NCBI RefSeq assembly: GCF_003850345.1
Contig: NZ_CP027707.1
Coordinates: 682,001-746,000 of the forward strand
Source of the DNA: Pseudomonas chlororaphis subsp. piscium
GTDB taxonomy: Bacteria > Pseudomonadota > Gammaproteobacteria > Pseudomonadales > Pseudomonadaceae
Direction: 5' to 3'
DNA length: 64,000 nt
Both the position numbers and the translations under genes were made by a program. Shown here piece after piece: positions 19,870-31,289 of this stretch (position 1 is the stretch's first letter; the number at the start of each line of letters is the position of its first letter). The notes beneath the pieces were generated by a model that saw only the letters and a program-made list of their open reading frames with translations, made no database searches and had not been told where the DNA came from.

Positions 19870-20181
19870 ATGAAGATGCTGCGTATCCCTTTGTTGATGG
19901 TCGGTCTGCTGCTCTGCTCTCAAGGATTTGCCGCCACCGCCGCCCAACAGGCCCAGCAGGAAAAAATGAAGTCCTGCAATGCCGAAGCCACCACCAAGGC
20001 CCTCAAGGGGGACGAGCGCAAGGCTTTCATGAGCACCTGCCTGAAAAAAGCCGCCCCGGCCGCGGCCGCCGCCCCAGCCACGCAACAGGAAAAGATGAAG
20101 ACCTGCAACGCCGACGCCACCACCAAGGCCCTCAAGGGTGATGAGCGCAAGGCCTTCATGAGCACGTGCCTGAAGAAGTAA
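19870..20181 (+). CDS. PsiF family protein with two PsiF repeats
   Basis: 103-residue exported protein. Signal peptide MKMLRIPLLMVGLLLCSQGFA is followed by two tandem PsiF units (about residues 34-62 and 76-103), each with an EKMKxCNAxA start and a GDERKAFMSxCLKK end, so two Cys per unit. In E. coli psiF belongs to the phosphate-starvation regulon, but its activity is unknown. An AAGGAGA site lies upstream of the ATG. I see only a weak resemblance to a Pho box in front, so PhoB control is not claimed. Confidence 0.87.
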   Translation: MKMLRIPLLMVGLLLCSQGFAATAAQQAQQEKMKSCNAEATTKALKGDERKAFMSTCLKKAAPAAAAAPATQQEKMKTCNADATTKALKGDERKAFMSTCLKK

Positions 20182-20347
20182 TCACCTTCTCCCACTCAGG
20201 CGCGAGCTTGTTCACGATCCGGTCGCGGCGGTTTGCCTGACACACTCTGTATCGTTGATCGCCAGCAAACCCGCGCCTGTCGGCCTCGCATCGTCAGTGC
20301 AACGCTGGCAGACTGCCAATCCTTTCACGCTGTTTGTTTGAGGCTGT

Positions 20348-21358
20348 ATGCCAACGTTTTCTCAGCGTCATCTGTTGTTGTTCAGTTGGGTGATCATCTT
20401 CGGCGGCCTGCTGCTGATAATCCCGTTGCGGCTATTACCGAGCCTGCTGGCGGGCCTGCTGGTGTTCGAACTGGTCAACATGCTGACCCCGCAACTGCAA
20501 CGGCTGATCGAAGGTCGGCGGGCGCGCTGGTTGGCGGTGGCCCTGCTCGGCACCCTGGTGGTCAGCGTGCTGACCCTGCTGTTCGCCGGCGCCATCAGCT
20601 TCCTGCTGCACGAAGCGGAGAACCCGGGGGCTTCCCTGGACAAATTCATGACGGTGGTCGACAAGGCGCGCGGCCAGCTGCCGCCGTTCCTCGACTCCTA
20701 TCTGCCGGCCAGCGCGGCGGAGTTCCAGGTGGCCATCGGCGCCTGGGCCAGCAAGCACCTGAGCGAGCTGCAACTGGTGGGCAAGGACGCGGCGCACATG
20801 TTCGTGACCTTGCTGATCGGTATGGTGCTGGGGGCGATCATCGCCTTGCAGCGCGTGCCCGACCTGACCAAGCGCAAGCCGCTGGCGGCCGCGCTGTTCG
20901 ACCGCCTGCACCTGCTGGTCCAGGCCTTTCGCAACATTGTGTTCGCGCAGATCAAGATTTCCCTGCTCAACACCTTCTTCACCGGGATCTTCCTCGCGCT
21001 GGTCCTGCCGATGTTCGGCGTCAAGCTGCCGCTGACCAAGACCCTGATCGTGCTGACCTTCCTCTTGGGGCTGTTGCCGGTGATCGGCAACCTGATCTCC
21101 AACACCCTGATCACCATCGTCGGCATGTCGCTGTCGATCTGGGTGGCCGCGGCGGCGCTGGGCTACCTGATCTTTATCCACAAGCTGGAATACTTCCTCA
21201 ACGCGCGGATCGTCGGCGGGCAGATCAGTGCCAAGTCCTGGGAACTGCTGTTGGCGATGCTGGTGTTCGAGGCGGCGTTCGGCCTGCCGGGGGTGGTGGC
21301 CGGGCCGATCTATTACGCCTACCTGAAGAGTGAGTTGAAGCTGGCGGGGTTGGTTTGA
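20348..21358 (+). CDS. AI-2E family transporter (PerM/TqsA-like permease)
   Basis: 336-residue inner-membrane protein with about eight TM helices and a soluble stretch between TM3 and TM4 (residues about 95-155). The C-terminal LPVIGNLISNTLITIVG and LGYLIFIHKLEYFLNARIVG segments are the conserved core of the family (UPF0118). Members were named after a proposed AI-2 exporter, but many are Na+/H+ antiporters or of unknown function, so no substrate is assigned. ATG at 20348; single-gene unit followed by a REP pair. Confidence 0.86.
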   Translation: MPTFSQRHLLLFSWVIIFGGLLLIIPLRLLPSLLAGLLVFELVNMLTPQLQRLIEGRRARWLAVALLGTLVVSVLTLLFAGAISFLLHEAENPGASLDKFMTVVDKARGQLPPFLDSYLPASAAEFQVAIGAWASKHLSELQLVGKDAAHMFVTLLIGMVLGAIIALQRVPDLTKRKPLAAALFDRLHLLVQAFRNIVFAQIKISLLNTFFTGIFLALVLPMFGVKLPLTKTLIVLTFLLGLLPVIGNLISNTLITIVGMSLSIWVAAAALGYLIFIHKLEYFLNARIVGGQISAKSWELLLAMLVFEAAFGLPGVVAGPIYYAYLKSELKLAGLV

Positions 21359-21382
21359 GCTGCGTGGGACCGATCTGACGCT

Positions 21383-21455
21383 ATCGCGGGCAAGCCTCGC
21401 TCCTACAGAAGACAAAGCGCTCGCAGTCTCTGTAGGAGCGAGGCTTGCCCGCGAT
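21383..21455. repeat. REP inverted pair between convergent genes
   Basis: ATCGCGGGCAAGCCTCGCTCC from 21383 faces TGTAGGAGCGAGGCTTGCCC from 21431. Located between the convergent AI-2E transporter and Hsp70-like genes. Confidence 0.85.
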
Positions 21456-21475
21456 GGGCGCGCCCCGATCCTTGA

Positions 21476-22741
21476 TCAGCCGTAGCGTTTCTTCGCTTCG
21501 ATCGCCAGGCCGCTGCCGATGCTGCCGAAGATGTTGCCTTCGACGTGGCGTGCGTTGGGCAGCATGTCCGAGACGCTCTGGCGCAGGGCTGGGATGCCGC
21601 TGGAACCGCCGGTGAAGAACACCGTATCGACCTGGCCGACGCCGACATTGGCATCACCCAGCAACTGCGTGACGCTGCCGCGGATGCGCTCCAGCAGGCT
21701 GTCGATGGACGACTCGAACAGCGCCCGGCTCAGGTCCACGCTCAGGCCGGCCTCGATGCGGTCCAGGGGCACCAGGCGGTTGTCGGCGTGGGTCAGCTGG
21801 ATCTTGGTCTCTTCCACTTCCATTGCCAGCCAGTGCCCGGCGCGCTGCTCGATCAGCTTGAACAGGCGGTCGATGCCGCCGGTGTCTTCGATGTCGTAGC
21901 GCATGCTGCCCAGGGCCAGCTGGGACTTCTGCGAGTACACCGAGTTGATGGTGTGCCAGGTCGCCAGGTTCATGTGGGTGCTGGTGGGCATGTAGGCACC
22001 GCTCTTCATCCGGCTGCCGTAGCCGAACAGCGGCATGAGGCCCTGCAGGCTCAACTGCTTGTCGAAGTCGGTCCCGCCGATGTGCACGCCGCCGGTGGCG
22101 AGGATGTCCTCGTGGCGGTTGTCCAGGCCACGGCGCTCGGGCGACAGGCGCACCAGGGAGAAGTCGGAGGTACCACCGCCGATGTCGACGATCAGCACCA
22201 GCTCTTCACGCTCGATGGTCGACTCGTAGTCGAAGGCCGCGGCGATCGGCTCGTACTGGAAGGAGACTTCCTTGAAGCCCAGCTTGCGCGCCACTTCCAC
22301 CAGGGTGTCCTGGGCCTCCTGGTCGGCGGCGGCGTCGTCATCGACGAAAAACACCGGGCGGCCCAGCACCACTTCCTCGAACTCCCGCCCTGCGGCGGCT
22401 TCGGCGCGGCTCTTGAGCTGGCCGATGAACAGGCCCAGCAGGTCCTTGAACGGCATCGCCGTGCCCAGCACGCTGGTGTCGTGCTTGATCAGCTTGGAAC
22501 CCAGCAGGCTCTTCAGCGAGCGCATCAGCCGGCCTTCGTAGCCTTCCAGGTACTCGTGCAGCGCCAGGCGGCCATACACCGGACGGCGTTCTTCGATGTT
22601 GAAGAAGACCACCGACGGCAGGGTGATCTTGTCGTCTTCCAGCGCAATCAGCGTTTCCATGCCGGGGCGCAGCCAGCCGACAGTGGAGTTGGACGTGCCG
22701 AAGTCGATACCGCAGGCACGGGCCGCAGATGCGTTTTTCAT
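21476..22741 (-). CDS. Hsp70/DnaK-family chaperone-like protein, YegD-type
   Basis: 421-residue protein with the actin-like ATPase fold of Hsp70: phosphate-1 motif GIDFGTSNSTVG near residues 10-21, phosphate-2 LIVDIGGGTSDFSLVRL at about 185-201, and adenosine motif FFTGGSSGIPALRQ near 375. It lacks the substrate-binding domain of DnaK, as in E. coli YegD. The frame is open upstream to 22891, but the ATG at 22741 begins the conserved region and is preferred. It is divergent from cbpA-cbpM, so an Hsp70-like ATPase sits beside a J-domain protein and its modulator. Confidence 0.88.
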   Translation of the reverse strand: MKNASAARACGIDFGTSNSTVGWLRPGMETLIALEDDKITLPSVVFFNIEERRPVYGRLALHEYLEGYEGRLMRSLKSLLGSKLIKHDTSVLGTAMPFKDLLGLFIGQLKSRAEAAAGREFEEVVLGRPVFFVDDDAAADQEAQDTLVEVARKLGFKEVSFQYEPIAAAFDYESTIEREELVLIVDIGGGTSDFSLVRLSPERRGLDNRHEDILATGGVHIGGTDFDKQLSLQGLMPLFGYGSRMKSGAYMPTSTHMNLATWHTINSVYSQKSQLALGSMRYDIEDTGGIDRLFKLIEQRAGHWLAMEVEETKIQLTHADNRLVPLDRIEAGLSVDLSRALFESSIDSLLERIRGSVTQLLGDANVGVGQVDTVFFTGGSSGIPALRQSVSDMLPNARHVEGNIFGSIGSGLAIEAKKRYG

Positions 22742-23041
22742 GTCTTTCGAGTTCCGGTTAGAAAAAACGGCCGCGCAGTGTATGCCAGTCGTTCGCAGAA
22801 TCGAAGGCCGACTATCCGCTAAATCGAAACCCGCAAGCCTTGAAAGACTATTCTTCACCCCCAAACTTGCAGGCATGGGCCGGGCAGCCATCGGGCGGTC
22901 GCAAGAACCGCCGCCAGCTGCCGATAAACTTCTGCTGCGCCGCGTGAGTCACAGTATCGAGACCGATCAGCCTTGGCGCTGTTCAAGCGTGCATGCTGTA
23001 CGTCACGCCGCGCCACATTGATAACGGATGGTGATCCTTAG
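22742..23041. other. Divergent regulatory region between the Hsp70-like gene and cbpA
   Basis: 300 bases without a supported gene between two divergent chaperone genes. It contains a heat-shock-type promoter candidate at 22839-22866 reading towards cbpA; no other clear element is seen. Confidence 0.5.
22839..22866 (+). promoter_or_regulatory. Possible sigma-32 (RpoH) promoter for cbpA-cbpM
   Basis: CTTGAA at 22839-22844 and CCCCAAAC at 22859-22866 with a 14-base spacer, close to the CTTGAA-N13-17-CCCCATNT heat-shock consensus and oriented towards cbpA. It would give a leader of about 170 bases. Confidence 0.4.
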
Positions 23042-23980
23042 ATGGACTTCAAAGACTATTACAAGATTCTCGGAGTGGAGCCGACGGCGGACGACAAGGC
23101 GATCAAGGCCGCCTATCGCAAGCTGGCGCGCAAATACCACCCCGATGTCAGCAAGGAAAAAGACGCCGAAGCCAAATTCAAGGACGCGTCGGAAGCCTAT
23201 GAAGCGCTGAAAAGCGCGGACAAGCGGGCCGAATACGACGACCTGCGGCGTTATGGCCAGCACGGCCAGCCGTTCCAGGGCCCACCGGGCTGGAAGGGAC
23301 GCGCGGATACCGGCGGGTTCGGCGATGGCGGGGACTTTTCGGACTTCTTCAGTTCGATCTTCGGCAACCGCGGGCCGGGTTTCGGCGGTGGACAATCGCG
23401 TAGCGCCGGGCGCCGAGGGCAAGACGTGGAAATGGAATTACCGATCTTCCTGGAAGAGACCCTGTCGGCCGAGTCGAAGAAGGTCAGCTTCAAGGTGCCG
23501 CAGTACAACGCTGCGGGTCAGCACGTCAGCAACACCAGCAAGAGCCTGAACGTGAAGATCCCGGCCGGCGTCAGCGACGGCGAGCGGATTCGCCTCAAGG
23601 GCCAGGGCGCGCCGGGTGCCGGTGGCGGGGCCAATGGCGACCTGTACCTGACCATTCGTTTCGCGCCCCATCCGAAGTTCGATATCGAGGGCGAGAACCT
23701 GATCATCACCTTGCCGCTGGCCCCTTGGGAGCTGGCGCTGGGGACCGAGGTCGCGGTGCCGACCCTGACCGGCAAGATCAACCTCAAGGTGCCGGCCGGC
23801 AGCCAGAACGGCCAGCGCATGCGCGCCAAGGGCCATGGCCTGCTGAACAAGGCCGGGCATCGCGGTTATCTGTTCGTGCAGCTCAAGGCAGTCATGCCCA
23901 AGGCTTCCGGCGACGACGTCAAGGCGTTGTGGCAGGAGCTGGCGAAGAAGGCTGCCTTCAACCCGCGGGAGCATTTCTGA
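23042..23980 (+). CDS. cbpA: Curved-DNA-binding J-domain co-chaperone CbpA
   Basis: 312-residue DnaJ-class protein. J domain at residues 4-70 with HPD at 33-35, a Gly/Phe-rich linker (about 75-130: [19 protein letters not shown]), and two C-terminal substrate-binding beta domains (about 130-305), with no zinc-finger domain. This is the CbpA architecture. CbpA is a DnaK co-chaperone and a curved-DNA/nucleoid protein induced in stationary phase. The ATG at 23042 is followed 40 bases after the stop by cbpM, its specific inhibitor, which confirms the identity. Confidence 0.94.
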   Translation: MDFKDYYKILGVEPTADDKAIKAAYRKLARKYHPDVSKEKDAEAKFKDASEAYEALKSADKRAEYDDLRRYGQHGQPFQGPPGWKGRADTGGFGDGGDFSDFFSSIFGNRGPGFGGGQSRSAGRRGQDVEMELPIFLEETLSAESKKVSFKVPQYNAAGQHVSNTSKSLNVKIPAGVSDGERIRLKGQGAPGAGGGANGDLYLTIRFAPHPKFDIEGENLIITLPLAPWELALGTEVAVPTLTGKINLKVPAGSQNGQRMRAKGHGLLNKAGHRGYLFVQLKAVMPKASGDDVKALWQELAKKAAFNPREHF

Positions 23981-24020
23981 TCCGCAACCCATTCTGATCT
24001 GAAACAAGGAGTCGCTAACC

Positions 24021-24323
24021 ATGAGCACCCTGATCGTTCAGCTGGATATGGAAGAGTTTTGCGAGGTGGCCGATCTGCCGGCCGCCTATGTGATGGAAAT
24101 CGTCGAGCACGGGATCCTCGATCCCCATGGCTCGGCACCCCGCGACTGGCGTTTCACCGACTATGAACTGGCGGTGGCCAAGCGCGCCGCCAAGTTGCGG
24201 CGCGATCTGGAACTGGAGTGGGAAGGCGTCGCCCTGGCGCTGGAACTGCTCGACGAAGTGCGCGAGTTGCGCACGGAAAACCAGATGCTCAAGCAGCGCC
24301 TGGGGCGCCTGCTGGTTGAATGA
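24021..24323 (+). CDS. cbpM: Chaperone modulator CbpM
   Basis: 100-residue MerR-like helical protein that binds the CbpA J domain and inhibits both its co-chaperone and DNA-binding activity. Recognised from EEFCEVADLPAAYVMEIVEHGIL near the N-terminus (residues about 10-32), the DWRFTDYELAVAKRAAKLRRDL helix (40-61) and the C-terminal coiled segment. AAGGAG precedes the ATG, and it is co-transcribed with cbpA. Confidence 0.93.
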   Translation: MSTLIVQLDMEEFCEVADLPAAYVMEIVEHGILDPHGSAPRDWRFTDYELAVAKRAAKLRRDLELEWEGVALALELLDEVRELRTENQMLKQRLGRLLVE

Positions 24324-24333
24324 TCCATTGTTC

Positions 24334-24436
24334 TGTAGGAGCGGTCGGTCGACGCTCGATTGCCCGCGATAGGGACACCGCGTTTCTGCAGACCCTCCGC
24401 GTTATCCTTCATCGCGAGCAAGCTTCGCTCCTACAG
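24334..24436. repeat. REP-type element
   Basis: TGTAGGAGCGGTCGGTCGACGC (divergent core) and an inverted copy ATCGCGAGCAAGCTTCGCTCC ending CTACAG at 24436, with a partially complementary spacer. First of two adjacent repeat elements between convergent cbpM and the kinase gene. Confidence 0.8.
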
Positions 24437-24445
24437 GTGTGTGTT

Positions 24446-24592
24446 TGTAGCCGCTGCCGAGCCTGCGAGGCTGCGTTCGAGGACGGAGTCCTCGCAAAAC
24501 CTGCATAAGCGGTTTACCTGAAGGAAAGCAGTGCCCGGTTCACGACCGCTTCGCGGTCGAGCGCAGCCTCGCGAGCTCGGCAGCGGCTACAG
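24446..24592. repeat. Second-family repeat (TGTAGCCGCTGCCGAGC inverted pair)
   Basis: TGTAGCCGCTGCCGAGCCTGC at 24446 and its complement ending GGCAGCGGCTACAG at 24592 frame a 147-base unit rich in internal dyads (for example CGAGGACGGAGTCCTCG and GACCGCTTCGCGGTC). The same outer arms occur at 31151, 43274 and 56007, so this is a distinct dispersed family. Confidence 0.82.
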
Positions 24593-24604
24593 GGGCTTCT
24601 GTAT

Positions 24605-25747
24605 CTACAACGGTTCGGCGCGCGATACCCGCGGCAGGGTCACGCTGAAGGTGGTGCCATCGCTCTCGTTGGAGCTGACCTCGATGCTGCCCTGGTGGGC
24701 GCTGACCACTTCCTTGACGATGAACAGGCCCAGACCGAGGCTGGTGGAGGGGCCGCCGAGCTCTTCGCCAGCGTTGCGCACCAGCGGGTCGAAGAGGGTG
24801 GGCAGGGCTTCCTTGGGAATCGGTTGACCGTAGTTGTGGATGGTCAGCAGCACCTGCTCGGCGCTGCCGGTGAGGGTGAGGGTCACGGTGCGGTTGCCGC
24901 TGCCGTGCTGCAGGGCATTGCCGATCAGGTTCTGCAGCATCTGCTCGATGCGCCCGCGATCCCAGATGCCATGGCTGTCGCCATGGAAGTTCAGCGCCGG
25001 CGTGCAGTCCGGCTGGCCGGCGCAGGCTTCGTCCATGGCCGCCTTGGCGGCACTGGCCAGGTCCATGGGCGCCGGCTCGATGGGCAAGCTGCTGCCCAGG
25101 CGGCAGCGGACGAATTCCAGCAGGTCGCCGACCATCGCCGCCATGTGCCGGGAGCTGCTCTTGATCCGCGACACGTAGGTCAGTGCATCAGCGTCCAGGG
25201 CGACTTTGCGCGTCAGCATCTCGGTGGACATGCTCACCGCCTGCAAGGGGGTTCGCAGGTCGTGGCCGAGAATCGCCAGGAAGATATCCCGCGAGCGGTT
25301 GACCTGTTCGGCATAGGCCGCGGTGGACTCGGCTTGCGCCTCGTCGATGGCTTCGTTGAAACGGACCATGTCCTGGAAATAGGCCAGCTCCGGCGACTCC
25401 AGGCTGGCGACCCAGAGGCGGATCACACAAGCACGCAAGTGGCGGAATTCCGAGGTCATCTGCACCAGGTCGAAGCCGACGTTGTGCCGCAACTCGCCAT
25501 GGCTGGCGGCGGCCTCGTCGAGGCTTGGGGTTTTCTCCGGGCCTTCGCCCCTGGCCTTGGCCGCCTGTTCGCTGGCGGTCTGGGCGGTACGCATGTCGCG
25601 AGCGGCGGCCAGCAGGATGGACTTGGCGTGGTCGCGCAATTGCAGGCGGGTCAGGGAGTCGGTTTCGGGGGCGATGGACCGGGCGAATTGCTCCCACTCA
25701 TCAACGATGCGATCAACCTGTTGCACGATGAAATCGGAGAGACGCAT
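24605..25747 (-). CDS. Sensor histidine kinase with N-terminal RsbRD-type domain
   Basis: 380-residue soluble kinase without TM segments. An N-terminal helical sensor region of about 140 residues resembles the RsbRD/RsbT co-antagonist N-domain, followed by HisKA with the phospho-acceptor His162 (LAILGHDLRTPLQAV), the N-box NLIGNALQHGSGN near 270, and an ATPase domain with GLGLFIVKEVVSAHQGSIEV. No receiver domain and no adjacent response regulator, so it is an orphan kinase. It lies directly downstream of ureC on the same strand, with a 138-base gap carrying a long imperfect hairpin. Stimulus unknown. Confidence 0.85.
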   Translation of the reverse strand: MRLSDFIVQQVDRIVDEWEQFARSIAPETDSLTRLQLRDHAKSILLAAARDMRTAQTASEQAAKARGEGPEKTPSLDEAAASHGELRHNVGFDLVQMTSEFRHLRACVIRLWVASLESPELAYFQDMVRFNEAIDEAQAESTAAYAEQVNRSRDIFLAILGHDLRTPLQAVSMSTEMLTRKVALDADALTYVSRIKSSSRHMAAMVGDLLEFVRCRLGSSLPIEPAPMDLASAAKAAMDEACAGQPDCTPALNFHGDSHGIWDRGRIEQMLQNLIGNALQHGSGNRTVTLTLTGSAEQVLLTIHNYGQPIPKEALPTLFDPLVRNAGEELGGPSTSLGLGLFIVKEVVSAHQGSIEVSSNESDGTTFSVTLPRVSRAEPL

Positions 25748-25778
25748 GGCCGGGAACCTTGTCAGGCAGCAAGAGTGA

Positions 25779-25833
25779 GGACGGCCTGTTGAATTTTAGT
25801 CTCGATTCAGCCACTCAACAGGGTAAGCCGTCC
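25779..25833. promoter_or_regulatory. Long imperfect hairpin between ureC and the kinase gene
   Basis: CCTGTTGA (25785-25792) pairs with TCAACAGG (25815-25822); an outer stem GGACGG (25779-25784) / CCGTCC (25828-25833) continues it across a 5-base bulge. It has no U-tract. It lies 32-86 bases upstream of the kinase start codon, so it could be an operator dyad or an RNA structure in the leader. Confidence 0.45.
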
Positions 25834-25885
25834 GGCTTTGCTGACCGTTGGGCGGCCCGGAGGGGCGCCCGTTGGACCCAGGTTT

Positions 25886-27586
<1,701 letters not shown>

Positions 27587-27634
27587 GTGCTTGCCTTGGG
27601 ATTCAATTGGATTTGAGACCGTTCGCGTAGCTCG

Positions 27635-27703
27635 CTATTCGCGGGCAAGCCTCGCTCCTACATTCGATCGCGTTCCCCTGTAGGAGCGAGGCTTGCCCGC
27701 GAT
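27635..27703. repeat. REP inverted pair inside the urease operon (ureB-ureC gap)
   Basis: TTCGCGGGCAAGCCTCGCTCC (from about 27638) and TGTAGGAGCGAGGCTTGCCC (from 27679) separated by a 20-base spacer, within the 140-base gap between co-directional ureB and ureC. Confidence 0.84.
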
Positions 27704-27726
27704 GGCGTCAGAACAGGCAATGCACC

Positions 27727-28568
<842 letters not shown>

Positions 28569-29102
28569 TCACTCCTTGTGGATAGTGGGCGGTAGCGCCC
28601 CCGGATCGAGGGTCAGCTGCATGAACGTCAGGTCCAGCCAGCGCCCGAACTTGGTGCCCACTTGCGGCATCTGTCCGGTGGTGACGAAACCCAGGCGTTC
28701 GTGCAGACGGATCGAGGCGGCGTTGCCGCTTTCGATGGCCGCGACCATCACGTGTTTGTCGCAGGTTCTGGCGCGTTCGATCAGCGCTTGCATCAGGCGC
28801 GGGCCGAGGCCGTTGCCGCGCTGGTCGTTGCGCACATAGACCGAGTGCTCGACGGTATGGCGGAAACCGTCGAAGGGCCGCCAGTCGCCGAACGAGGCAT
28901 AACCGAGCACGCTGTCGTCGGCGTCGACCGCCACCAGCACCGGATAACCCTGGGCCTGGCGGGCGCTGAACCAGGCCTGGCGATTGCCCAGGTCCACGGC
29001 TTGCTCGTTCCAGATCGCCGTGGTGTTGAGTACGGCGTCGTTATAGATGTCGCGGATCGCCGGCAGGTCGGCATGCACGGCATCGCGGATGGAATACGTC
29101 AT
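28569..29102 (-). CDS. GNAT family N-acetyltransferase, phosphinothricin/methionine-sulfone type (Pat/MddA-like)
   Basis: 177-residue acetyltransferase matching the PAT/MddA group: IRDIYNDAVLNTTAIWNEQ near the start, ASFGDWRPFDGFRHTVEHSVYV (core GDWRPFDGFRHT) at about 70-85, the acetyl-CoA loop DQRGNGLGPRLMQALIERA, and SGNAASIRLHERLGF. These enzymes acetylate methionine sulfoximine/sulfone and phosphinothricin, glutamine-synthetase inhibitors. P. aeruginosa has a PAT-type gene at the same place between ureA and ureB. The link with ammonia assimilation is suggestive but inferential. Confidence 0.87.
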   Translation of the reverse strand: MTYSIRDAVHADLPAIRDIYNDAVLNTTAIWNEQAVDLGNRQAWFSARQAQGYPVLVAVDADDSVLGYASFGDWRPFDGFRHTVEHSVYVRNDQRGNGLGPRLMQALIERARTCDKHVMVAAIESGNAASIRLHERLGFVTTGQMPQVGTKFGRWLDLTFMQLTLDPGALPPTIHKE

Positions 29103-29111
29103 GGCGCAGCC

Positions 29112-29414
<303 letters not shown>

Positions 29415-29450
29415 CGTTCAAAATCCGTCGTTGGGCAGTTTGAAAAACAT

Positions 29451-29541
29451 TGGTAGGAGCGAGACTTGCCCGCGATGAACGATAACGCGGTGTGCCGGCA
29501 ACGTTGCGGCGCCTGGGTTGCGGGCAAGCCTCGCTCCTACG
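29451..29541. repeat. REP inverted pair inside the urease operon (ureD-ureA gap)
   Basis: TGGTAGGAGCGAGACTTGCC at 29451 and inverted GCGGGCAAGCCTCGCTCCTAC ending at 29540. The spacer carries the ATGAACGATAACGCGGT block shared with 4020 and 14690. Confidence 0.83.
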
Positions 29542-29551
29542 GGTAGCTGTG

Positions 29552-30391
29552 TCATGTGCTCCAGATCCTCGGTGGCAGCGCCTCGCGGCCCAGCAGGGCG
29601 GGGCGCAACAGGCGCCACAGGTCGATCAGCCAGGCGCGGGCCAGCAGCGCTTCGCTGGCCAGGCAGCGGGCCACCAGCAGGCCGGGCAGTTGCGTCAGGT
29701 CGCCGCGCACGGCATGAGGCAACGCACGGCAGCGCTCCAGCAACTGGCTGTCGATCTCCCCGGTAACCAGCAAGGTGGCGAAGACCGGCTGGCCGTCCAG
29801 GCCGATCGGTGAGTCGAGCAAGCCGTCGCCGCCGACAATGCGCTGGCGTTCATGCCAGAGCAACTGGCCGTCGCGGCGGATGTCCAGGTGCGACTGGAAA
29901 TGCCCGAGGTCGAAACGTTCGTCGCTGGCGGGACGGCCGAGGGCCACCAGGTCCCAGTAGAACAGCCGGGCATCGCCTTGCAGCTCGATGCGGGTGCTCA
30001 ACTCGGCCTGGGCGGCGCTGAACACGATGGTTTCCTGGGGCAGCCATTCCAGGGTAGCGCCGGCGGCAACGTTCAGTTCCAGGGTCTGATAGGCCGGCCC
30101 GGCGGCGCGATACCACTTGGCGGCGCCGGGGCTGGTCAGTTGCGCCCAGGCATCGCGGTCGACGCTGGCGCGGATCTGCAGGCGGTCGCCGCCGGCAATC
30201 CCGCCGGGCGGATGGACGATGATGTGCTGGCAGACTTCGGGGCCTTCGGCGTACAGATGCTTCTGCACCCGCAGCGGGCCCTTGTGCCGGCGCTGCACCG
30301 GGCGCGTGCTGTCGCCAAAGCGGGCGTAACCGAGTTCCAGCTCGGCATGCCAGCTGGGGGTGAACAGGGCGGTGTGGGCAGGCAGATTCAT
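29552..30391 (-). CDS. ureD: Urease accessory protein UreD
   Basis: 279-residue UreD (UreH) scaffold that binds apo-urease and docks UreF-UreG for nickel delivery. Recognised from [20 protein letters not shown] near residues 35-54, [12 protein letters not shown] at about 57-68, and the [15 protein letters not shown] segment. It starts 30 bases after urtE, so the urea transporter and urease genes appear to be one transcription unit. Confidence 0.95.
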   Translation of the reverse strand: MNLPAHTALFTPSWHAELELGYARFGDSTRPVQRRHKGPLRVQKHLYAEGPEVCQHIIVHPPGGIAGGDRLQIRASVDRDAWAQLTSPGAAKWYRAAGPAYQTLELNVAAGATLEWLPQETIVFSAAQAELSTRIELQGDARLFYWDLVALGRPASDERFDLGHFQSHLDIRRDGQLLWHERQRIVGGDGLLDSPIGLDGQPVFATLLVTGEIDSQLLERCRALPHAVRGDLTQLPGLLVARCLASEALLARAWLIDLWRLLRPALLGREALPPRIWST

Positions 30392-30421
30392 GATTCGTGC
30401 TTAGTGTCCGGACGCTACAGG

Positions 30422-31120
30422 TTAGATCGTAACCAGTCCTCGTACACCCTCGGCTTCCATATTTTCACCGCGGCCCTGCTGGACGATTTCGCCCCGGGAC
30501 ATCACCAGGTACTGATCGGCCAGTTCGGCTGCGAAGTCGTAGAACTGTTCCACCAGGAGGATCGCCATGTCGCCGCGTGCCGCGAGTTTCTTGATCACCG
30601 CGCCGATTTCCTTGATCACCGACGGTTGGATGCCCTCGGTGGGCTCGTCGAGGATCAGCAGCCGTGGCCGACTGGCCAGGGCCCGGCCGATGGCCAATTG
30701 TTGTTGCTGGCCGCCGGACAGGTCGCCGCCGCGCCGCTGTTTCATTTGCAGCAGCACCGGGAACAGCTCGTAGATGAAGGCCGGCACTTCCTTGGCTTCG
30801 GAGCCGGGGAAACGCGACAGGCCCATCAGCAGGTTTTCTTCCACGGTCAGACGGCCGAAGATCTCCCGGCCCTGGGGCACGTAGGCGATGCCGGCATGCA
30901 CCCGCTGATGGGGCTTGTAGGCGGTGATGGGCTTGCCTTCCCAGTTCACCGCGCCTTCCCTGGCCGGCAGCAGGCCCATCAGGCATTTGAGCAGGGTGGT
31001 CTTGCCCACCCCGTTGCGCCCGAGCAGGCAGGTGACTTCGCCGACCTTCGCCTCGAAGCTCAGGCCCCGCAGGATGTGGCTACCGCCGTAGTACTGGTGC
31101 AGCTTGTCGACTTGCAGCAT
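30422..31120 (-). CDS. urtE: Urea ABC transporter ATP-binding subunit UrtE
   Basis: 232-residue LivF-type ATPase. Walker A GRNGVGKT is at about 34-41, the signature LSGGQQQQLAIGRA, Walker B LLILDEPTEGIQP. The TEGIQPSVI variant after Walker B is typical of UrtE. It is the second ATPase of the urea importer. Unlike the rest of the urt cluster it is separated from urtD by a 169-base gap filled with a repeat element. Confidence 0.96.
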   Translation of the reverse strand: MLQVDKLHQYYGGSHILRGLSFEAKVGEVTCLLGRNGVGKTTLLKCLMGLLPAREGAVNWEGKPITAYKPHQRVHAGIAYVPQGREIFGRLTVEENLLMGLSRFPGSEAKEVPAFIYELFPVLLQMKQRRGGDLSGGQQQQLAIGRALASRPRLLILDEPTEGIQPSVIKEIGAVIKKLAARGDMAILLVEQFYDFAAELADQYLVMSRGEIVQQGRGENMEAEGVRGLVTI

Positions 31121-31150
31121 GTCGGGTTCCTTCTGGCTTGCGCCGATTAC

Positions 31151-31267
31151 TGTAGCCGCTGCCGAAGGCTGCGATCAGCCTCGAAGAGGACGTGCTCTTG
31201 GGGGCCTCGGAAGGTCCTGCGGGTCGAGCGCGACCCCGGCCTATCGCAGCCTGCGGCAGCGGCTACA
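31151..31267. repeat. Second-family repeat inside the urt operon (urtD-urtE gap)
   Basis: TGTAGCCGCTGCCGAAGGCTGC at 31151 and its complement GCCTGCGGCAGCGGCTACAG ending 31267 frame a 117-base unit with internal dyads. Same outer arms as 24446, 43274 and 56007. It occupies nearly all of the urtD-urtE gap. Confidence 0.82.
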
Positions 31268-31289
31268 GGATCATGTGGCGTTCGTGGGA

